64,000 nucleotides of DNA from Pseudarthrobacter chlorophenolicus A6 (GCF_000022025.1 NC_011886.1:2304980-2368979); one strand, 5' to 3'. Numbered from the stretch's first letter, positions 1 to 10,968 are shown. A program made the numbers and translations. Notes: generated by a model not told the origin, from the sequence alone.

Positions 1-1251
1 GATGTGGGCATCGTCCTGTGTCATCCCGCGGACGCGGGTCAGGCCGTGGACCACGCCGGACTTCTCGTACCGGTAGACGGAGCCGAACTCAAACAGGCGC
101 AGCGGAAGTTCACGGTAGGAGCGGCCGCGCGACCGGAAGATCAGGTTGTGCATGGGGCAGTTCATCGGCTTCAGGTAATAGTCCTGGCCGGGCTTGCGGA
201 CGGTGCCGTCCTCGTTGAGCTCGGCGTCGACGTGCATCGCCGGGAACATGCCCTCCTTGTACCAGTCCAGGTGCCCGGACACTTCGTAAAGGTGGCCCTT
301 GGTGATGTGCGGGGTGTAGACGAACTCGTAGCCGGCCTCCACGTGCCGCTGGCGGGAGTAGTCCTCCATCTCCTTGCGGATGATGCCGCCCTTGGGGTGG
401 AACACCGGGAGGCCTGAGCCCAGTTCATCCGGGAACGAGAACAGGTCAAGTTCGGAACCGAGCTTGCGGTGGTCACGCCGTTCGGCCTCGGCGATCCGTT
501 CCTGGTAGGCCTTGAGTGCGTCCTTGGTGGGCCAGGCAGTGCCGTAGATGCGCTGCAGCTGCTGGTTCTTCTGGTTGCCCAGCCAGTAGGCGGAGGAGGA
601 ACGGGTCAGGGCGAAGGCGTTGGAAATCAGCTTGGTGTTGGGCAGGTGCGGGCCGCGGCAGAGGTCGCACCAGACCGTGGTGCCTTCCTTACGCTCCACG
701 TTGTCGTAGATGGTGATGTCGCCTGCGCCGACCTCGACGTTCACGCCCTCGCCGGCCTCGGCGGCTTCGTTTTTCTTGCCCAGCAGTTCGAGCTTGTAGG
801 GCTCGTTCTTCATGGCTTCGCGGGCTTCGTCTTCGCTGACAACGCGGCGGACGAATTTCTGGTTCTGGTTGATGATCTTCTGCATCATCTTCTCGAGGGT
901 CTTGAGGTCCTCGGGGGTGAAGGGCTCAGCGACGTCGAAGTCGAAGTAGAAGCCATCGGTGATGTAGGGGCCGATGCCGAGTTTGGCGTCGGGGCGCAGC
1001 TGCTGGACGGCCTGGGCCATGACGTGGGCAGTGGAGTGGCGCAGGACATTCAGTCCGTCCGGGGATTCGATGGTGACGCCTTCCACCTCGGCACCTTCGG
1101 GCAGCTCCTGGTCCAGGTCCTTAAGTTCGCCGTTAACGCGGGCAACGACAACATCACGGCGCTCAAAGAAGAGTTCCGCACCGGTTGTCCCGGTAGTCAC
1201 CTTGGTCTCTTCGCCATCGACGAGAAGGGTGATCTGCTGGGCATCTGACAC
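1..1251 (-). CDS. thrS: Threonine--tRNA ligase, 3' end outside window
   Basis: Charges tRNA-Thr with threonine in the cytoplasm. Only the first 417 codons are present; the frame is open to the window edge and ends in TQDDAHI, a class II catalytic-core motif of ThrRS. The N-terminus reads as a TGS domain (about residues 5-65), followed by the editing domain with its HxxxH zinc motif (RHSTAHVM, H72 and H76) and a downstream Cys-rich segment (WCDLCRGPH). The GTG start at 1251 is chosen because AGGAG lies 7 nt upstream; the nearby ATG is out of frame. Roughly 250 C-terminal residues, including the anticodon-binding domain, should lie beyond the window. It follows dnaE2 on the same strand after 128 bp and probably has its own promoter. 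Confidence 0.96.
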   Translation of the reverse strand, partial: MSDAQQITLLVDGEETKVTTGTTGAELFFERRDVVVARVNGELKDLDQELPEGAEVEGVTIESPDGLNVLRHSTAHVMAQAVQQLRPDAKLGIGPYITDGFYFDFDVAEPFTPEDLKTLEKMMQKIINQNQKFVRRVVSEDEAREAMKNEPYKLELLGKKNEAAEAGEGVNVEVGAGDITIYDNVERKEGTTVWCDLCRGPHLPNTKLISNAFALTRSSSAYWLGNQKNQQLQRIYGTAWPTKDALKAYQERIAEAERRDHRKLGSELDLFSFPDELGSGLPVFHPKGGIIRKEMEDYSRQRHVEAGYEFVYTPHITKGHLYEVSGHLDWYKEGMFPAMHVDAELNEDGTVRKPGQDYYLKPMNCPMHNLIFRSRGRSYRELPLRLFEFGSVYRYEKSGVVHGLTRVRGMTQDDAHI

Positions 1252-1379
1252 GGGTGTCTCCTATTCAAAGTTGAGGCTTCATAGCTTGCGGCGTACGGGG
1301 ACCACAGCCAGCCACCGTCAATGCTATCGGTTCGGCGGAGGGCCGACCAACGCGGCACACGGCATCGGGAAAGCCGGAG

Positions 1380-4300
1380 TCAGCCGTTGAAACCGGTGAT
1401 GGCAAGGCTCCTGGCAATGCCGTCCAGCGGGTGCGCAACATCCCGGAAGGGAGTTTCCGACGGCGGGAACGGCAGCGTTTCGGTCCTACTGAGGTCCCAG
1501 GCCATGCTGGCACTCAGGCTGATTCCACGCGGGCCGGTCCTGCGGGTGGTGCCCCGGATCAGCAGCATCCGGGTGCCGAAAAGCAGCGGACCGGCGCTTT
1601 CCTGGGCTTCGTGGAAGAACACTGAATCGATGCAGCCGGTGCCGTCGTCGATGCTAATGAACACCACCCGCCTGCCCCCACGCATCGGTGGCGTCTGGGT
1701 GGCGACCCTTACACCGGCCACCAGTACTTCGGTTCCGTTCCGGAGTCCCAGCAGCTTGTCAGCGGTGGTGACGCCCAGCCTTTCCAGGACTGGGCGGTGG
1801 CTGTCCATCAGGTGGGTGCTGACATCCACCGCCATCAGGTCAAGTTCAGCCCTTACGGTTTCCACCAGGGTCGGTTGGGGCAGCCCGGGTTTGACGTTGC
1901 GCAACTCAATATCGCCCAGCGGGAAGGACAACTGCCCTTCCAGCACATCGGTGCCCTTCCGGCTTCCTGTGACCTGGAGTTGTTGCAGGTGCTGGACGAG
2001 GTCAGCCCGGTTGGCGGTTCCTCCTGCTTCCCGGTGGAGCGAGTCGAACGCGCCAAGCTGGGCAAGCCGCTTGATGCTGGGCTTGCTGATCCTGGATCGC
2101 GACCGAAGGTCAGCCAGCGAGTCAAAGGGCTGCCCGGCGACGATCCTTTTCAGTTCAGTTGCCGAAAGCCCGTAAATGCCTTTCAGGCTGAGCCGTATCC
2201 CCAGTTTTCCGGAATCGGCTCCGGACAGGATCCGTTCCACCCGGTATTCGTCTTTACTCCGGTTGATGTCCAGCGGAAGGATGGGGATGCCCAGGCGCCG
2301 CGCTTCAGCCACCAGCAACCGTTTGGGGTACATGCCGGGATCGTGTTCCCACAGCCCCGCCAGGAAGGCCTCCGGGTGGTGCGTTTTGAGCCAGGCGGAC
2401 TGGTAGGTGGGAACGGCAAAGGCGGCGCCGTGGGCCTTGCAGAACCCGAAGCTGCCGAAGGCCTTCAGTGTTCCCCAGACCTTGTCCAGCACCTCAGGGG
2501 CATATCCCCTGGCGCGGGCGGCCTTGCGGAAGAACTCTTCAACATCGGGTTCGCGGATTTCATTACCCAGGGCACGGCGGAACTCGTCGGCACGGGCAAG
2601 CCCACAGTGGGTCATGACGTCGAAGGTCTTGAGGATCTGCTCATGGAACACCGTGACACCGTGGGTTTCGGCGAGGACCGGTTTGAGGTCCGGGTGGGGA
2701 TATACCTCGGGGGCGAAACCGTGCCGGTGCTCCAGGAAGGGCCGGACCATGTCTGATTTCATGGGCCCCGGCCGGAACAGGGAAATGTCGATGATGAGGT
2801 CGTTGAATTCCCTGGGCGCCATTTTGCCGATGAGCTCCCGCTGGCCGGGGGACTCTATCTGGAAACATCCGAGTGTGTGGGTACTCCTGATGAGTTCGAA
2901 CGTGGCTTGGTCGTCCAGGGGAACGGCATTGAGGTCGATGTGCCCGTTATCCGCGATATAGTCCGGGCCGCTCCCCTGCGGACCGCGGGGATGGTTCCCG
3001 GCAGCCACCACCTCCTCCTTGGACGGATGGAGCCTGATGACCTCACGGACGGCAAAGGCCATGGCGCTTTGCATCCTGACGCCCAGGACATCGAGCTTCA
3101 GCATCCCCATGGGATCCATGTCATGTTTGTCGAACTGGCTCATGGGCAGCCCCAACCCGCTGGGCTGGACCGGGGTGCGGTCCAGCAGGGTGGCGTCACC
3201 CAGGATCACTCCGCAGGGGTGCATGGAGATGTGGCGGGGCAGCCGGTCCAGGCGCTCAGTCAGGTCCACCAGGAGATCCAGTTGCTGGTTGCCGTCAGTG
3301 TCCCGTTGTTCCACACGGCCGGCGAATTCGCGCAGCTCAGGTTTTTCCTGGAGCGCTTCCCGGAATTTTCCTGCGGAAAAGCGCCACAGCTGCTTGGCGA
3401 TCTCCCCCACCTCGTCGCCGTCCATGCCCAGGGCGAGGCCGGCGTCGCGTACTGCTCCCCTGGCCCGGTATCCGTTCTGCATGCTCATCAGCGTGACCCG
3501 CTCAGCCCCGAACCGTTCGAAGATTTTGCGGTAGACGTTGTGGCGTTCGGCGCTTTCGACGTCGATGTCGATATCCGGCAGGGTGGCCCTGTCCTGTGAC
3601 AGGAAACGCTCAAAGATCAGGTCATGCTGCAGCGGATTTACCTGGCTGACGTCAATCAGGTAGTTGACCAGGCTGGATGCACCCGAGCCCCGGGCTGCGG
3701 CGCGGACTCCCATGTCCTGGATCATTCGGGAAACTTCAGCCACTGTCAGGAAGTAGGAAGAGAAGTTAAGGTTGCGGATGATTGTCAGCTCGTGCTCGAG
3801 CCTGGTGAGCATGGCTTGCTCCGCGGTACCGGTAATCCCCGGGAAGCGCCTGCCGATTCCGGCATGGCACCGCTGGACCAGTTCCAGGGCAGGGTCCTGG
3901 TTGATCCCGATGATGGATGCCTCAGGAACAACCGGCTGCTTCCACCCCATGTCACCGGCGGGATCGATTCGGCAGGCATCGGCGAGCGCCTCGGTCTGTG
4001 CAAGGAGCTGGGTGAGGTCTGCGGCGCCATATCCTGCAGCGGAAATGACTTCCTGGGCAAGGCGGCGCATTTGGTTTGATGTTTTCAGCCATCCCTGGCC
4101 GGTGGGTTGCAGGAGGGGTTCCCCGGCCAGTTCGGGCAGCGATTTGAGCGTGCGTGCTGAGTCAAGGACATCAGCGGTGGGTGCACCGTCCGCTCCGCAG
4201 TACCGGACGGCATTGGTAAGGACCGCAGGGACACGGTGCTCTTCGGCCAGGCGGAGCATCCTTACCGCATGGGCGGTGCTCAGGGGCGACCCGGGGGTGC

Positions 4301-4865
4301 TGAGCTGGGAAACAATCTCTGCCACCACCGTCCCTGCGGGCATGGCATCGAGCCATTGCTTGAACAGGGTACGCGGACGCAGGTAACGCCTTCCGCCCAT
4401 GGCACGCCCCACGTCTGAGTCAGGCCCAATGAGGACCAACAGGACTGGTTTGAGTGTTTGGGGGTCGAGGGTCCTTGAGGCCAGCTCTGCCCGGGTAACA
4501 GCCACTGGGACCGTTCCCCCTGCCTTGCCGGAAGTCCTGGCATGGGCGTCTGAGATCAGACGGCACAGCGCCCTGTAACCGGCACCGTTGTTGTGCCCCT
4601 TGGCGAGCACAACAACCCGTCCGGCGACCTCGGTGCGGCGGTCACCGTCGTCGTCCAGCACCGCAAGGTCCACCCCAACGATGGGGTCGAGCCCTGCGGC
4701 CATGCAGGCTTTAAGGTGCTTGATGGTGCCATAGAGCCCGTCACGGTCGGTACAGGCCAGAGCTGAGGCGCCGTCGGCAGCGGCGGCCTGGGCCAATTCC
4801 TCAGGCCAGGAGACTCCATAGTGCGCGCTGAAGGCGGTGGAGACATGCAGGTGCGTGAAACTCAT
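1380..4865 (-). CDS. dnaE2: Error-prone DNA polymerase III alpha subunit DnaE2
   Basis: Translesion polymerase of the C family, used in SOS mutagenesis. The 1161-residue protein begins MSFTHLHVSTAFSAHYG, the start of the PHP domain. It carries the polymerase aspartates in LPDIDIDVE (residues 430-437), a helix-hairpin-helix region and a C-terminal OB fold (VLVAGVRVATQTPP). The start at 4865 is chosen because its ATG overlaps the stop of the upstream DUF6504 gene (ATGA) and the PHP motif begins at once; an upstream in-frame extension of 15 codons looks non-native. In many actinobacteria DnaE2 works with ImuA' and ImuB, but neither is encoded nearby here. A LexA-like site precedes the operon. 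Confidence 0.96.
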   Translation of the reverse strand: MSFTHLHVSTAFSAHYGVSWPEELAQAAAADGASALACTDRDGLYGTIKHLKACMAAGLDPIVGVDLAVLDDDGDRRTEVAGRVVVLAKGHNNGAGYRALCRLISDAHARTSGKAGGTVPVAVTRAELASRTLDPQTLKPVLLVLIGPDSDVGRAMGGRRYLRPRTLFKQWLDAMPAGTVVAEIVSQLSTPGSPLSTAHAVRMLRLAEEHRVPAVLTNAVRYCGADGAPTADVLDSARTLKSLPELAGEPLLQPTGQGWLKTSNQMRRLAQEVISAAGYGAADLTQLLAQTEALADACRIDPAGDMGWKQPVVPEASIIGINQDPALELVQRCHAGIGRRFPGITGTAEQAMLTRLEHELTIIRNLNFSSYFLTVAEVSRMIQDMGVRAAARGSGASSLVNYLIDVSQVNPLQHDLIFERFLSQDRATLPDIDIDVESAERHNVYRKIFERFGAERVTLMSMQNGYRARGAVRDAGLALGMDGDEVGEIAKQLWRFSAGKFREALQEKPELREFAGRVEQRDTDGNQQLDLLVDLTERLDRLPRHISMHPCGVILGDATLLDRTPVQPSGLGLPMSQFDKHDMDPMGMLKLDVLGVRMQSAMAFAVREVIRLHPSKEEVVAAGNHPRGPQGSGPDYIADNGHIDLNAVPLDDQATFELIRSTHTLGCFQIESPGQRELIGKMAPREFNDLIIDISLFRPGPMKSDMVRPFLEHRHGFAPEVYPHPDLKPVLAETHGVTVFHEQILKTFDVMTHCGLARADEFRRALGNEIREPDVEEFFRKAARARGYAPEVLDKVWGTLKAFGSFGFCKAHGAAFAVPTYQSAWLKTHHPEAFLAGLWEHDPGMYPKRLLVAEARRLGIPILPLDINRSKDEYRVERILSGADSGKLGIRLSLKGIYGLSATELKRIVAGQPFDSLADLRSRSRISKPSIKRLAQLGAFDSLHREAGGTANRADLVQHLQQLQVTGSRKGTDVLEGQLSFPLGDIELRNVKPGLPQPTLVETVRAELDLMAVDVSTHLMDSHRPVLERLGVTTADKLLGLRNGTEVLVAGVRVATQTPPMRGGRRVVFISIDDGTGCIDSVFFHEAQESAGPLLFGTRMLLIRGTTRRTGPRGISLSASMAWDLSRTETLPFPPSETPFRDVAHPLDGIARSLAITGFNG

Positions 4866-5209
4866 GCTGTTCTGGGCCGAAGGGCGTCGTGGATGCGCAG
4901 CAGCCGCCACCTGCCGCTGCGGATGTGCCGGCTGAGGTCAAGCGTGAGTGGTTCCATGGGCTGGCTTTCCGTGCCTGGGCGGCTTCCCGGTGAAACCCGG
5001 GGCAGGACCTGGACACGCCAGATTTCGTGGTCCACCATCCCGGGCCCGCTTCCCAGGGGCACCCGGCTTTCTTCCGCCCACCATTGGCGGCGCTCGTACC
5101 AACGGAGGGGTTCGGCGCAGATGTCATACGTATTTCCGGCCCAGGCCAGGCTCTGCGGAAGGCCGTCGGGGGCGCACGCGACATCAACTGATTCGCTGAA
5201 CATACCCAT
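4862..5209 (-). CDS. DUF6504 family protein, SOS-linked
   Basis: Small 115-residue protein of the actinobacterial DUF6504 type: an opening FSESVDV strand, then LAWAGNTYDI, RWYERRQWW, HEIWRVQVLP and a closing SGRWRLLRIHDAL. Members commonly sit beside imuB/dnaE2; their biochemical role is not established. The gene is the first of an SOS operon and overlaps dnaE2 by 4 bp (ATGA), so translation is likely coupled. Two ATGs compete: 5209 (4 nt after GGAGG) and 5203 (10 nt after it); the longer form is listed. A LexA-like operator lies 44 bp upstream. Confidence 0.85.
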   Translation of the reverse strand: MGMFSESVDVACAPDGLPQSLAWAGNTYDICAEPLRWYERRQWWAEESRVPLGSGPGMVDHEIWRVQVLPRVSPGSRPGTESQPMEPLTLDLSRHIRSGRWRLLRIHDALRPRTA

Positions 5210-5252
5210 GGCGCCTCCGGGACTGGCTGGTACTGCAAACTGGGGAAAGTAT

Positions 5253-5268
5253 TCGAATATGTGTTCGA
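5253..5268. promoter_or_regulatory. LexA (SOS) box
   Basis: The sequence TCGAATATGTGTTCGA matches the actinobacterial SOS box TCGAAC-N4-GTTCGA at 11 of 12 defined positions. It lies 44 bp before the DUF6504-dnaE2 operon and 90 bp before the divergent gene at 5359, so it could control either, though dnaE2 is the classic target. Confidence 0.88.
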
Positions 5269-5358
5269 ATAACTCCAGTCTACGCCCGGCTCCACCCAAT
5301 GCATAGAATCGCGGTTCAGGGGGTGGACTGACAGTTCTGCAGGGAGCAGGATGGGTGC

Positions 5359-5748
5359 ATGAGCACCTCTGACGCACTCCTCAAACAAGTCAGCATCAAG
5401 GCACAGGACTCCACACTGGTGGCCACGTTCGATATAGACGGCAACATTCCCGGTTCCGGCGCCTACGTGGTGGGTCTTGTGGCGGCCAGTCCGGATTACT
5501 CATCCCAGCGCCGGCTGGGCATCGAATTCATGAATGGGGAGGCCATAGCCTTCTTTTCGTTTAACCACGAACAGAACTGTGAGGAAAACTATGACCTGGG
5601 CGGCGTCAGCCATTCAGGCAGCACCATCACAGGGAACTTCCCCATGGCAGCAATCAATGGCCTCGGCAAGGGCCATGTGATGACAGGCTTCAGCGAGGCT
5701 GACGGGCGGGACTTCCAGTCCGGCGTGAAGGTGGACGAAAACCTCTAG
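5359..5748 (+). CDS. Hypothetical protein
   Basis: A 129-residue soluble protein that I do not recognise. It has no signal peptide or membrane segment. The pattern of alternating hydrophobic residues (DSTLVATFDIDG, GAYVVGLVAA, GEAIAFFSFN) suggests a beta-sandwich-like fold; a segment containing NCEENYDLGG has the only cysteine. It starts with ATG AGC ACC 90 bp from the LexA box and is divergent from the DUF6504-dnaE2 operon, so an SOS connection is possible but unproven. Confidence 0.75.
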   Translation: MSTSDALLKQVSIKAQDSTLVATFDIDGNIPGSGAYVVGLVAASPDYSSQRRLGIEFMNGEAIAFFSFNHEQNCEENYDLGGVSHSGSTITGNFPMAAINGLGKGHVMTGFSEADGRDFQSGVKVDENL

Positions 5749-5799
5749 GGTTCCCCGCAGCCTAAAAGCTGCAGGGTAAGGAGGGGTTGCCCGGGCGGG

Positions 5800-6123
5800 T
5801 CAGCCGTTGTCTTCGTGGTGGACCCGGAGCTCCAGTTCGATGAATCCGGAAATCATGGCCCGGTACGTCGCTTCCACGATGTCCGGGTCAATGTCCTTCT
5901 TCTCAGCCGCCGAGCGGACATGCTGGATGATCTTCTCCACGCGGTCCGGGGCACGGACCTCGGCGTCGTCACCCTTGAGGGTGCCGGCGATCCTGATCAG
6001 GCGTTCGCGGCGCGCGATGAGGGTGACGATTTGGTCGTCCACTTCATCCACGGCAATCCGGACGGCGGCGAGCTGTTCCTTGTCGGCCAGTGCATCCCGG
6101 TCGTTTCCTTGAATTGTTGCCAT
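5800..6123 (-). CDS. Chorismate mutase, AroQ class
   Basis: Rearranges chorismate to prephenate for phenylalanine and tyrosine synthesis. The 107-residue protein is an all-helical AroQ-type domain: VRIAVDEVDDQIVTLIARRERLIRIAGTLK is split here as helix 1 (AVDEVDDQIVTLIARRERL, with the conserved R) followed by K in the catalytic loop, then APDRVEKIIQHVRSAAEK and a third helix ending in IELEL. The ATG at 6123 (MATIQGNDRD) is taken as start; an in-frame extension of 14 codons would run into the divergent VOC gene. Only 19 bp separate the two start codons, so the promoters overlap. Confidence 0.88.
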   Translation of the reverse strand: MATIQGNDRDALADKEQLAAVRIAVDEVDDQIVTLIARRERLIRIAGTLKGDDAEVRAPDRVEKIIQHVRSAAEKKDIDPDIVEATYRAMISGFIELELRVHHEDNG

Positions 6124-6142
6124 CTTCTGACAGTATCGAAGC

Positions 6143-6565
6143 ATGCAACCCAGAGTCGACTTCATCTCGCTAGGTGTCCGCAGTGTTCCGGCCTCCCGGG
6201 CCTTCTATGTCGACGGCCTCGGCTGGCCTGTGCACCGCGAGGTTGCCGGTGAAGTGGTTTTCATCCAGGCAAACCACGGACTGGTGCTCTCGCTGTGGGA
6301 TGCGGGCCAGATGCAAGCCGAGGCCGGGGTGGATGCTCCCGGGCCGGTCCCCTGCATCACCCTGAGCCATAATGTGCACGGTCCTGACGAGGTGGACCGG
6401 GTCCTGGACGAGGCGAAGGCCGCCGGAGCCACAGTCACCGGCGAACCGGTTACCCAGCCCTGGGGCGGCTACACGGGGTACTTCTCCGATCCGGACGGTT
6501 TCCGCTGGGAAGTTGCGTACAACCCCACCTGGGCAGTGGACGACGACGGGACGGTCACCGTCTGA
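6143..6565 (+). CDS. VOC family protein (glyoxalase/bleomycin-resistance fold)
   Basis: A 140-residue single-domain vicinal-oxygen-chelate protein with two beta-alpha-beta-beta-beta units. The first opens with DFISLGVRSVPASRAFYVDGLGWP; the second ends in the typical GYTGYFSDPDGFRWEVAYNP. That motif and an early metal-ligand-like position support the fold, but the substrate cannot be told. It is divergent from chorismate mutase with a 19-bp gap and followed by a short tandem repeat and the convergent SRAP gene. Confidence 0.88.
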   Translation: MQPRVDFISLGVRSVPASRAFYVDGLGWPVHREVAGEVVFIQANHGLVLSLWDAGQMQAEAGVDAPGPVPCITLSHNVHGPDEVDRVLDEAKAAGATVTGEPVTQPWGGYTGYFSDPDGFRWEVAYNPTWAVDDDGTVTV

Positions 6566-6591
6566 GTGCCGGTTCCGGCAGTCCGGGCTGC

Positions 6592-6625
6592 TAGAAGAGG
6601 GCCTCCACTAGAAGAGGGCCTCCAC
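6592..6625. repeat. 17-bp perfect tandem duplication
   Basis: TAGAAGAGGGCCTCCAC occurs twice in a row. The second copy encodes the last codons (EALF) and stop of the SRAP gene on the minus strand; the first lies just past the stop. It looks like a simple local duplication of the gene's 3' end. Confidence 0.9.
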
Positions 6626-7369
6626 GGGCCGGATAAGTTCAGGTCCGTTGTTCCGGACGTTGCCCACCTCTTTGCCCACGGACTCCACATGCCAGTCCGC
6701 GGCCACATCTTTGACCCCGGACCGCACCATGTCCACCAGGGCGGCGGCGTCGTCAGCCTGCGGATCCAGCCAGGCCTGCATGGTGTCCCTGTCCATGGGC
6801 AGGGGCACCCGGTCATGGAGTTCGGTCAGTTTCCCGAACACAGTTGATTCGGAGCCCGGCGGCGGGGTGTCAGCCGTCAGGATCGAGGTGGAAAGCAGCC
6901 ACTGGCCGGGCTCACCCGCAGGCACCGACGGGTCGCGCCACCATTCGTAGAGGCCGGCGAAAGCCAAGCCCGTGCCCGCTCCGGGGTGCACATAGTACGG
7001 TTGCTTGGACTTCCCCGGACCCTGCTTCCACTCGTAGTAGCCGTCGGCCGGTACAGCGCAGCGCCGTGACTTGACCGCCTTACGGAACGCGGGCTTCTCC
7101 AGTACCGACTCACTGCGGGCGTTGATCATTTTTGACCCGATGCCCGGGTCCTTGGCCCAGGAAGGAACCAGTCCCCAGCGGGCGACGTGCAGCTGGCGGA
7201 CCTGCCTGGCGTCCGGGCCGTCCTCCACCAGCCGCTCCAGGACAATGGGAACGGCATCGGTGGGTGCCACATTCCACGACGGCGGAATGCTCACCTCGTC
7301 CTCCAGTTCGGCGTCGAATTCTGCCAGGAGGTCCCCCACGGCGCGTGCCATTACGTAGCGTCCACACAT
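6608..7369 (-). CDS. SOS response-associated peptidase (SRAP, YedK/HMCES family)
   Basis: Protects abasic sites in single-stranded DNA by forming a thiazolidine crosslink through its N-terminal cysteine. The 253-residue protein starts MCGRYVMARAV, placing Cys at position 2 as the mechanism requires, which fixes the ATG at 7369 despite a longer open frame. Other family landmarks are IINARSES-like MINARSESV, the YYEWK glutamate and HDRVPLPMD with the conserved histidine. Family members often sit near SOS genes; dnaE2 is 1.7 kb away but not co-directional as an operon. Confidence 0.94.
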   Translation of the reverse strand: MCGRYVMARAVGDLLAEFDAELEDEVSIPPSWNVAPTDAVPIVLERLVEDGPDARQVRQLHVARWGLVPSWAKDPGIGSKMINARSESVLEKPAFRKAVKSRRCAVPADGYYEWKQGPGKSKQPYYVHPGAGTGLAFAGLYEWWRDPSVPAGEPGQWLLSTSILTADTPPPGSESTVFGKLTELHDRVPLPMDRDTMQAWLDPQADDAAALVDMVRSGVKDVAADWHVESVGKEVGNVRNNGPELIRPVEALF

Positions 7370-7500
7370 GGCTCCAGCATGCCACCGGCGCCACATACTG
7401 TCATCCGGGCAGCTCCGCAGCGTCCGGACGCCGGGGAATAGCGGCGGGCACGCTACCGTTGACCCGAACGAAACCATCACCCAACCCAGAGGAGAACCCT

Positions 7501-7758
7501 GTGGATTTCACTCCCGAAACCGGCACCATCACCATGTTTTCCACCACCTGGTGCGGCTACTGCAACCGGCTGAAGAAGCAGCTCGACGCGCAGGGCATCG
7601 GCTACACCGAAATCAACATCGAGGAAGTGGAAGGCACAGCCGAGCTCGTGGAGCAGATCAACGGCGGCAACCGCACCGTACCCACGGTCCTGTTCCCGGA
7701 CGGCACGGCTGCCACCAATCCGTCCGCTGCGGAGGTGAAGAACCGCCTGGCGGCCTAG
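7501..7758 (+). CDS. Mycoredoxin (Mrx1-like glutaredoxin)
   Basis: Reduces S-mycothiolated proteins using mycothiol in actinobacteria. The 85-residue thioredoxin-fold protein has the active-site CxxC in TTWCGYCNRLK, the cis-proline region GNRTVPTVLF and a closing NPSAAEVKNRL, all typical of mycoredoxin-1. It starts with GTG at 7501 after AGAGGAG. It stands alone; the presence of mycothiol chemistry fits the DinB-type thiol transferase at 22.2 kb. Confidence 0.93.
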   Translation: MDFTPETGTITMFSTTWCGYCNRLKKQLDAQGIGYTEINIEEVEGTAELVEQINGGNRTVPTVLFPDGTAATNPSAAEVKNRLAA

Positions 7759-7834
7759 TCCCGGACCATGCGGACGGCCGGGCCACTGCTCCTCCGCCGC
7801 CGCACCCAAACACTGGTGATCCAATGGACGCGGG

Positions 7835-8578
7835 TCATGCCCCCAGGCTGCCGAACGGCGCCGATGCAAGGGTGGTATGGCCCGCGTACGTTTCAAGCAG
7901 GGCCTCGGTGACTGCTTCCACGGTCAGCCCGGGAACGAGGTCGTCCGCGGCGCCGGCCGTGGCGGGGTCCCAGTCGAGGCCAAGCGCGGCGTAGCTGTCC
8001 GTCAGGACTTTCCTGATTGGTGCTGAGTCCTCCACCACGATGACCGAGCTGAACAGCCAGCCGCCGGCCACCACTCTCTGGGCAGTGCCTACAAGTTTGA
8101 TGCGGGACCCATCAGCCGCCGCCGTGCCGTGCACGCTGAATTCACCGGGACAGTATTCTCCGGGGATTTCGCCTACGGCTGCGTGCACGCCCACCCTGCG
8201 CAGGGCATCGGCGAAGAGCTCCCCGAAATAGCCGAAGCGGCTTTTGGAACCGGCGATGGCATCGTCGTCAGGCTCAATGTGGTCCACTACCAGGGTGCCT
8301 TGGTGGTAGGCGGCCGCGCGGCCGCCGGCCCGGCGGACCAGGGGTTCGAAGCCGTTGTCGCGGCATGCCTGGGCGGCGGCTTCAAAGCCGGGCAGCCGGG
8401 TGTCCCGCTGGCCGAAGGCCACCGTGGGCGCAGGGCGGTACAGCCGAAGGGTGGGGCCGATGCCTCCGGTGCGCGCCCTGGCGAGCAGCTCAAGGCCGAA
8501 TTCAAGGTCCCGGGCGGCACCGAGCGAGACGTCCTGCCGGATCACGGTCAGGGTTCCGGAGTCAGGGTGGTGGGCCAT
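7835..8578 (-). CDS. Lipoate--protein ligase A family protein
   Basis: A 247-residue protein of the biotin/lipoate ligase catalytic fold (BPL_LPL). Family landmarks are TLRLYRPAPTVAFGQRDT, the RRAGGRAAAYHQGTL loop that in LplA reads RxxGGGxVxHxxG, and EYCPGEFSVHG with KLVGTAQRV, where a lysine follows the SVHG segment. The A in place of a glycine in the GGR-A-AYH loop is a small departure. Function is probably lipoyl or octanoyl transfer, but a non-lipoate acyl transferase cannot be excluded. Confidence 0.82.
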   Translation of the reverse strand: MAHHPDSGTLTVIRQDVSLGAARDLEFGLELLARARTGGIGPTLRLYRPAPTVAFGQRDTRLPGFEAAAQACRDNGFEPLVRRAGGRAAAYHQGTLVVDHIEPDDDAIAGSKSRFGYFGELFADALRRVGVHAAVGEIPGEYCPGEFSVHGTAAADGSRIKLVGTAQRVVAGGWLFSSVIVVEDSAPIRKVLTDSYAALGLDWDPATAGAADDLVPGLTVEAVTEALLETYAGHTTLASAPFGSLGA

Positions 8579-8707
8579 GGCGCGGGGCTCCCTTGGGTCG
8601 TCATGATGCTGTTTGTTGGCCCTGCCGCGGCGGTGCCGGACGGGCCCAACCTAGGGTACGCCGTCGTGCGCCCTGCCAGGTGCCCGACCCACCGGCCAGG
8701 AGCCCGG

Positions 8708-10420
<1,713 letters not shown>

Positions 10421-10425
10421 CCCCG

Positions 10426-10968
10426 TCAGTCCTGGGCGAGGATCGAGTACATCCGCCGGCGTGCCTCGTCCAGCACTGCCACCGCCTGCTTCACCTGCTC
10501 CGGGGTGCCGGTCCGGCCCACCTGCGCGGCAGCCTGCGCCAGCTCAACGCCCGCCTTGGGAAGGGAAGCGAATCCTGCTGTGGATTGCGGCCCCGCCCCG
10601 GCCCAGGGGTTCGATGCGGCGTTCCCGGCAGCCTCGTCCCGGCCGGCTTCGGTCAGGGAGTAGATTTTCCGGCCGTTGGATTCCTCGGCCCTGATCACGC
10701 CCTCATCGGCGAGCAACTGCAGGGTGGGGTAGACAGAACCGGCGCTGGGCTTCCAGCTGCCGCCGCTGCGTTCCTCGATTTCGCGGATGATCTGGTAGCC
10801 GTGCATGGGCCGCTCTGCCAGCAGGGCAAGGACCGCCGCCCGCACCTCGCCTTTACCGGCGCGGGTGCCTTCCGGCTTTTCGAAGCGGGAACGGAAGTCC
10901 TCAATGGCCTGCCAGAGTCCGTCCATGTTGTTGCTGCCGAATCCATATCCCGGGTATGAGCCACGCAT
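10426..10968 (-). CDS. PadR family transcriptional regulator
   Basis: A 180-residue regulator with a PadR winged helix: VLALLAERPMHGYQIIREIEE, then SAGSVYPTLQLLADEGVI and GRKIYSLTEAGR, at about residues 43-112. The C-terminus is the short helical dimerisation arm. The N-terminal 35 residues are Gly/Tyr-rich and unconserved in type. It is the first gene of an operon with the UbiB-like kinase. Palindromic and repeated elements in its own promoter suggest autoregulation, as is common for PadR proteins. Confidence 0.93.
   Translation of the reverse strand: MRGSYPGYGFGSNNMDGLWQAIEDFRSRFEKPEGTRAGKGEVRAAVLALLAERPMHGYQIIREIEERSGGSWKPSAGSVYPTLQLLADEGVIRAEESNGRKIYSLTEAGRDEAAGNAASNPWAGAGPQSTAGFASLPKAGVELAQAAAQVGRTGTPEQVKQAVAVLDEARRRMYSILAQD

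Noticed and set aside
1252..1379. T-box or other leader for thrS
   Set aside because: No stem or T-box sequence is visible in the 128 bp; the gap seems only to hold a promoter.
5753..5776. Possible terminator (GCAGC-CTAAAA-GCTGC) after the 5359 gene
   Set aside because: Only a 5-bp stem with no T-run; too weak to list.
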